5,544 bases of DNA. It comes from Bacteroidia bacterium. GTDB taxonomy: Bacteria > Bacteroidota > Bacteroidia > JAESSM01 > NORP286. Of the stretch, positions 2,992-5,544 are shown one piece after another. The stretch lies in assembly GCA_016764115.1 (NCBI GenBank), contig JAESSM010000014.1, forward strand, positions 3,647-9,190, written 5' to 3'. The first letter of the stretch is position 1; the number at the start of each line of letters is the position of its first letter. A model generated the notes under the pieces. That model saw only the letters and a list, made by a program, of their open reading frames with translations, had not been told where the DNA came from and ran no database searches. The translations under genes and the position numbers were made by a program.

Positions 2992-5544
2992 TTAAAATTT
3001 ATTTAAAATGGCTAATTTCTTAATAACTAGCTCTTTGTTTTTCTCTAATTTAAAATAATAAATACCTTCAGGTAACGAAGACAAATCTAATTGAATAATA
3101 TTTCCTAAAGAACTAATTTCTTCTTCAATAAGAATTTTCTGCCCAAGGCTGTTATAAATAGTATAGCGTAATTTTTCAGTGGATTTATTTTCGAGTTTTA
3201 AGTTAACTACTCCTGAAGATGGATTTGGGTATAATTGAATTTTATCAACCCTATGCACATCCTCAATACCTATTGCAAATAGAGTAATTGATTGTGAACT
3301 AGCATTTTTACAACCATTACTAGCTGTAACTGTCAATTTTACCGAATAAATCCCCTCCGCACTATAAGTGTATTCAGGATTTTGAAGTGAAGCAATATTT
3401 CCGTCACCATAGTCCCATAACCAAGTTGCTGCATTTGTAGATAGATCAGTAAAAGTTACAGTAAAGTCGCTAGTAGAATAATCAAAGTTTGCAACCGGGC
3501 TTTGATTAATTTTTACAGCACTTGTTTTCGTTAGCGTATCACTACCACATCCATTTGAAGCAATTAATGCAACATCAAAATTTCCACTTGATGAATAACT
3601 GTGTGTTGGAAACTGACTTGCTGAGGTAGAACCATCTCCAAAATCCCAACTCCATCCACTGGTATACAAACTTGAATCATAAAAACTAATTGAACTTCCA
3701 GAGCATGTTACAGCATCACTTATCTGAAAATCAGCAACAGGTATATTATTAGTTACAACAACAGTGTTAGTAACTGTATGACTACATCCACCAGTATCAG
3801 ATACAGTTAAAGCTACTGAATAATTACCTGACCCAGCATAAAGATGTGTTGGGCTTTTGCTATTATCCAGTGGACTTGCATCACCAAAATCCCAAGACCA
3901 AGTAGAAATATCACCGGTAGATGCATCTGTAAAATCAGTTGAATCACCAATACAAGCAATTGTATTTGTAAAAGATGCTGTTGGTCCAGTTACAGTAACC
4001 TTTTGAGTAATTGAATCAACACAACCCTTATTATCAGTTACAACCAGTTGCACATCAAAACTTCCTGCGTTTGAATACGTATTTGTTGGATCTTTCAATA
4101 CCGAAATATTACCATCTCCAAAATCCCAATCCCAGTTTACCAACCCTCCACCTGTAGTTTGATCTGTAAATTGTAGTGCATTCCCTACACATGCTGTATT
4201 GAAAGAGAAATCTGCTGTTGGTGGTAATTCTATAGCTACATTTTGTGTGTCAGCAGTTGAGCATCCAGAACCACTTACCGTAAGAATTACCTGGTAATTA
4301 CCATCTGTGGCATAAGTGTGTACCGGATCTTGTAAAGGAGAAGTGGTTCCATCTCCAAATTCCCAGGACCATGTCCCAATTGTGCCTGTTGTAAGGTCTG
4401 TAAAAGAAGTCGGCCCGCCCAAACAAGTAGGTGCATCATCTGAAAAGTTTGCAACTGGTCCATCATTAACTACAATATGTGAAACCTTGAATTCTGTATC
4501 ATTATTACATCCATTGGTAGCAATTAAAGTTATACTGTATGTACCTGCAATCATATATTGATGAGTAGGATTTTGCAAATTAGAATTGTTACCATCTCCG
4601 AAGTCCCAATCCCATACTGATGGAAGACTAAAAGTAATATCAGTAAACGAAACCGGTTCTCCTGTACATACTGTAGTTGGGCTAGCTGTAAAATTAGCAA
4701 CCGGATCGGCACCCGAAACATATATTGTTTGGTACATCGTATCAGTACATCCTGTACCATTTGAAACAACCAGATAGGCATCATATATTCCTTCCGCAAG
4801 ATAAGAATGTGTGTCATCTTGATTTGTTGATGTATTTCCATCTCCAAAATTCCAGAACCAGTTTGTAGGATTTTTAGCAGAGTTATCAGTAAAAGTGTTC
4901 ATGGCTCCAAGGCAAACACTTGTATTGGTGGTAAAGTCTGCAACAGGTGGTTCTCCATTGCCATAATAAGAAACAACCCCTCCTGAACCACAAACCCAAC
5001 CTAATGAAGCCGACAACATATGTATTCCAAACAAATCCTCACCCGTACCTGTAGATTGAGTCGCCCAGGTATTACCGGTATCAGTAGTCATAGCAATTAC
5101 ATCTCCTTTACCGGCAACCCAACCGGTACTTTCATTTACAAAATTAACTCCACGAAGATCTTCACCGGTTCCTGTTGAAGTAATCGTATTCCATGTATTA
5201 CCACCATTATAGGTTCTTAAAACCATATCACCATTTCCAACTACCCAACCAACTAATGAACTTAAGAAATATACCCCATATAACTTTTCATTGGTATTGC
5301 TGGTTTGCGGAATCCAATTATTCCCACCATCTGTTGTGGCAACAATAGAACCATTATTTCCTACTGCCCATCCATTGTTACTATCAAAAAAGAAAACACT
5401 TCTTAAATGCATTCCCGGACCTCCGGAAACAATTTGTGTCGTCCAAGAAACACCTCCATTAGTAGTTTTTACAATGTACTCGTCATTCCCTACCAACCAA
5501 CCAGTAGATGCATTCACAAAATATAACGCCCTTAGCCTGTTACT
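2992..5544 (-). CDS. Giant surface protein: Ycf48-like propeller, seven PKD domains, T9SS sorting domain (5' end beyond window)
   Basis: The frame is open to the right edge: 850 codons are visible and the true start lies outside. An in-frame GTG at 5517 is not a start, because the nine codons before it (SNRLRALYF) complete the repeat strand leading into VNASTGW. Counting from the edge, residues 1-195 are propeller repeats (GW strands at 15, 58, 99, 141 and 182; DGG-x-x-W-type turns at 27-34, 70-77, 111-118 and 153-160). Residues 199-756 are seven PKD domains with W-x-W-x-FGDG cores. Residues 768-850 are a type A T9SS sorting domain. PKD domains are extracellular beta-sandwich spacers or binding modules; no enzymatic domain is visible. 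A signal peptide and probably about two more blades should lie upstream. The protein is probably secreted by T9SS and either anchored at the surface or released. It heads the closely spaced gene run and is a longer paralogue of the protein at 1236-2483. Confidence 0.93.
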   Translation of the reverse strand, partial: SNRLRALYFVNASTGWLVGNDEYIVKTTNGGVSWTTQIVSGGPGMHLRSVFFFDSNNGWAVGNNGSIVATTDGGNNWIPQTSNTNEKLYGVYFLSSLVGWVVGNGDMVLRTYNGGNTWNTITSTGTGEDLRGVNFVNESTGWVAGKGDVIAMTTDTGNTWATQSTGTGEDLFGIHMLSASLGWVCGSGGVVSYYGNGEPPVADFTTNTSVCLGAMNTFTDNSAKNPTNWFWNFGDGNTSTNQDDTHSYLAEGIYDAYLVVSNGTGCTDTMYQTIYVSGADPVANFTASPTTVCTGEPVSFTDITFSLPSVWDWDFGDGNNSNLQNPTHQYMIAGTYSITLIATNGCNNDTEFKVSHIVVNDGPVANFSDDAPTCLGGPTSFTDLTTGTIGTWSWEFGDGTTSPLQDPVHTYATDGNYQVILTVSGSGCSTADTQNVAIELPPTADFSFNTACVGNALQFTDQTTGGGLVNWDWDFGDGNISVLKDPTNTYSNAGSFDVQLVVTDNKGCVDSITQKVTVTGPTASFTNTIACIGDSTDFTDASTGDISTWSWDFGDASPLDNSKSPTHLYAGSGNYSVALTVSDTGGCSHTVTNTVVVTNNIPVADFQISDAVTCSGSSISFYDSSLYTSGWSWDFGDGSTSASQFPTHSYSSSGNFDVALIASNGCGSDTLTKTSAVKINQSPVANFDYSTSDFTVTFTDLSTNAATWLWDYGDGNIASLQNPEYTYSAEGIYSVKLTVTASNGCKNASSQSITLFAIGIEDVHRVDKIQLYPNPSSGVVNLKLENKSTEKLRYTIYNSLGQKILIEEEISSLGNIIQLDLSSLPEGIYYFKLEKNKELVIKKLAILNKF
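2995..3243 (-). other. Type A T9SS C-terminal sorting domain
   Basis: The last 83 residues contain KIQLYPNPSSGVVNLKL, YTIYNSLGQKIL, LPEGIYYFKLEKN and a basic end KKLAILNKF. These are the hallmark strands of the type A domain, as in the shorter paralogue. Confidence 0.9.
3277..4950 (-). repeat. Seven tandem PKD domains
   Basis: Counting residues from the window edge, the units are about 199-276, 280-359, 362-438, 441-518, 520-597, 601-679 and 682-756. Each opens with P-x-A-x-F and has a W-x-W-x-FGDG core at 229, 311, 392, 471, 549, 631 and 708, so the period is 77-82 residues. Units 1-6 carry a Cys in the second strand (VCLG, VCTG, TCLG, ACVG, ACIG, TCSG) and a second in a GC turn near the end, a likely disulfide pair. 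Unit 7 lacks the first Cys. Unit 5 has GDAS in place of GDG, and unit 7 has DYGDG. Confidence 0.92.
4960..5544 (-). repeat. Ycf48-like propeller repeats (partial domain)
   Basis: Five GW units are visible at a spacing of about 41-43 residues: TGWLVG, NGWAVG, VGWVVG, TGWVAG and LGWVCG. Between them lie TTNGGVSW, TTDGGNNW, TYNGGNTW and TTDTGNTW. The last unit, SASLGWVCGSGGVVSYYGN, matches the closing unit of the complete seven-repeat paralogue, so about two blades are missing beyond the window edge. Confidence 0.85.

Noticed and set aside
4551..4847. Minus-strand open frame of 98 codons in another frame within the PKD array
   Set aside because: It overlaps a long frame with clear PKD domains. 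Its composition is what a shifted reading of the PKD codons gives.
3277..4950. Regularly spaced DNA motif (ccatctccaaaatccca-like) suggesting a CRISPR or DNA repeat array
   Set aside because: The period of about 230-245 bp matches the PKD domain length, and the motif is simply the codons of W-x-W-x-FGDG.
5515..5517. GTG as the start of the large PKD protein
   Set aside because: It lies inside a propeller repeat, and the frame continues upstream to the window edge with matching repeat sequence and no signal peptide.

Overview
The window is AT-rich, and every gene I can support lies on the minus strand. The products are exported proteins throughout. Two end in type A type IX secretion (T9SS) C-terminal sorting domains (YPNP...GIYxxKL), three are lipoproteins, and one looks like the start of a small outer-membrane barrel. 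Long PKD arrays, Ycf48/BNR-like propellers, CKKYE-type lipoproteins, starts without Shine-Dalgarno sequences and a GAGCGGAGTC palindrome together point to Bacteroidota, probably a Flavobacteriales or Cytophagales-like environmental lineage. No rRNA, tRNA, CRISPR array, transposase or plus-strand gene is supported.

Layout in the direction of transcription (right to left): (A) 5544-2992, a giant surface protein truncated at its N-terminus by the window edge: Ycf48-like propeller, seven PKD domains, T9SS sorting domain. (B) 2972-2514, a lipoprotein beginning CKKYE after cleavage. (C) 2483-1236, a complete secreted protein with a seven-repeat Ycf48-like propeller joined by a short linker to a T9SS sorting domain. 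(D) 1235-1077, a 159-nt spacer with a 16-bp perfect palindrome nested inside a 13-bp inverted repeat. (E) 1076-657, a second CKKYE lipoprotein, a paralogue of B. (F) 622-158, an unrelated lipoprotein with the GC-x-DP-x-A-x-NY motif. (G) 125-1, the N-terminus of a probable outer-membrane barrel protein, running off the left edge.

The main result is that A+B and C+E are two versions of one two-gene unit (T9SS-secreted propeller protein followed by a CKKYE lipoprotein), apparently arisen by tandem duplication and then diverged. The larger copy carries seven PKD domains between the propeller and the sorting domain. Gaps of 19, 30, 34 and 32 nt suggest co-transcription; the spacer between C and E is the only likely break. 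The proposed joint role is inference: large propeller/PKD proteins displayed or released through T9SS, with small lipoproteins anchored in the outer membrane beside them. No ligand or enzymatic activity can be read from the sequence.
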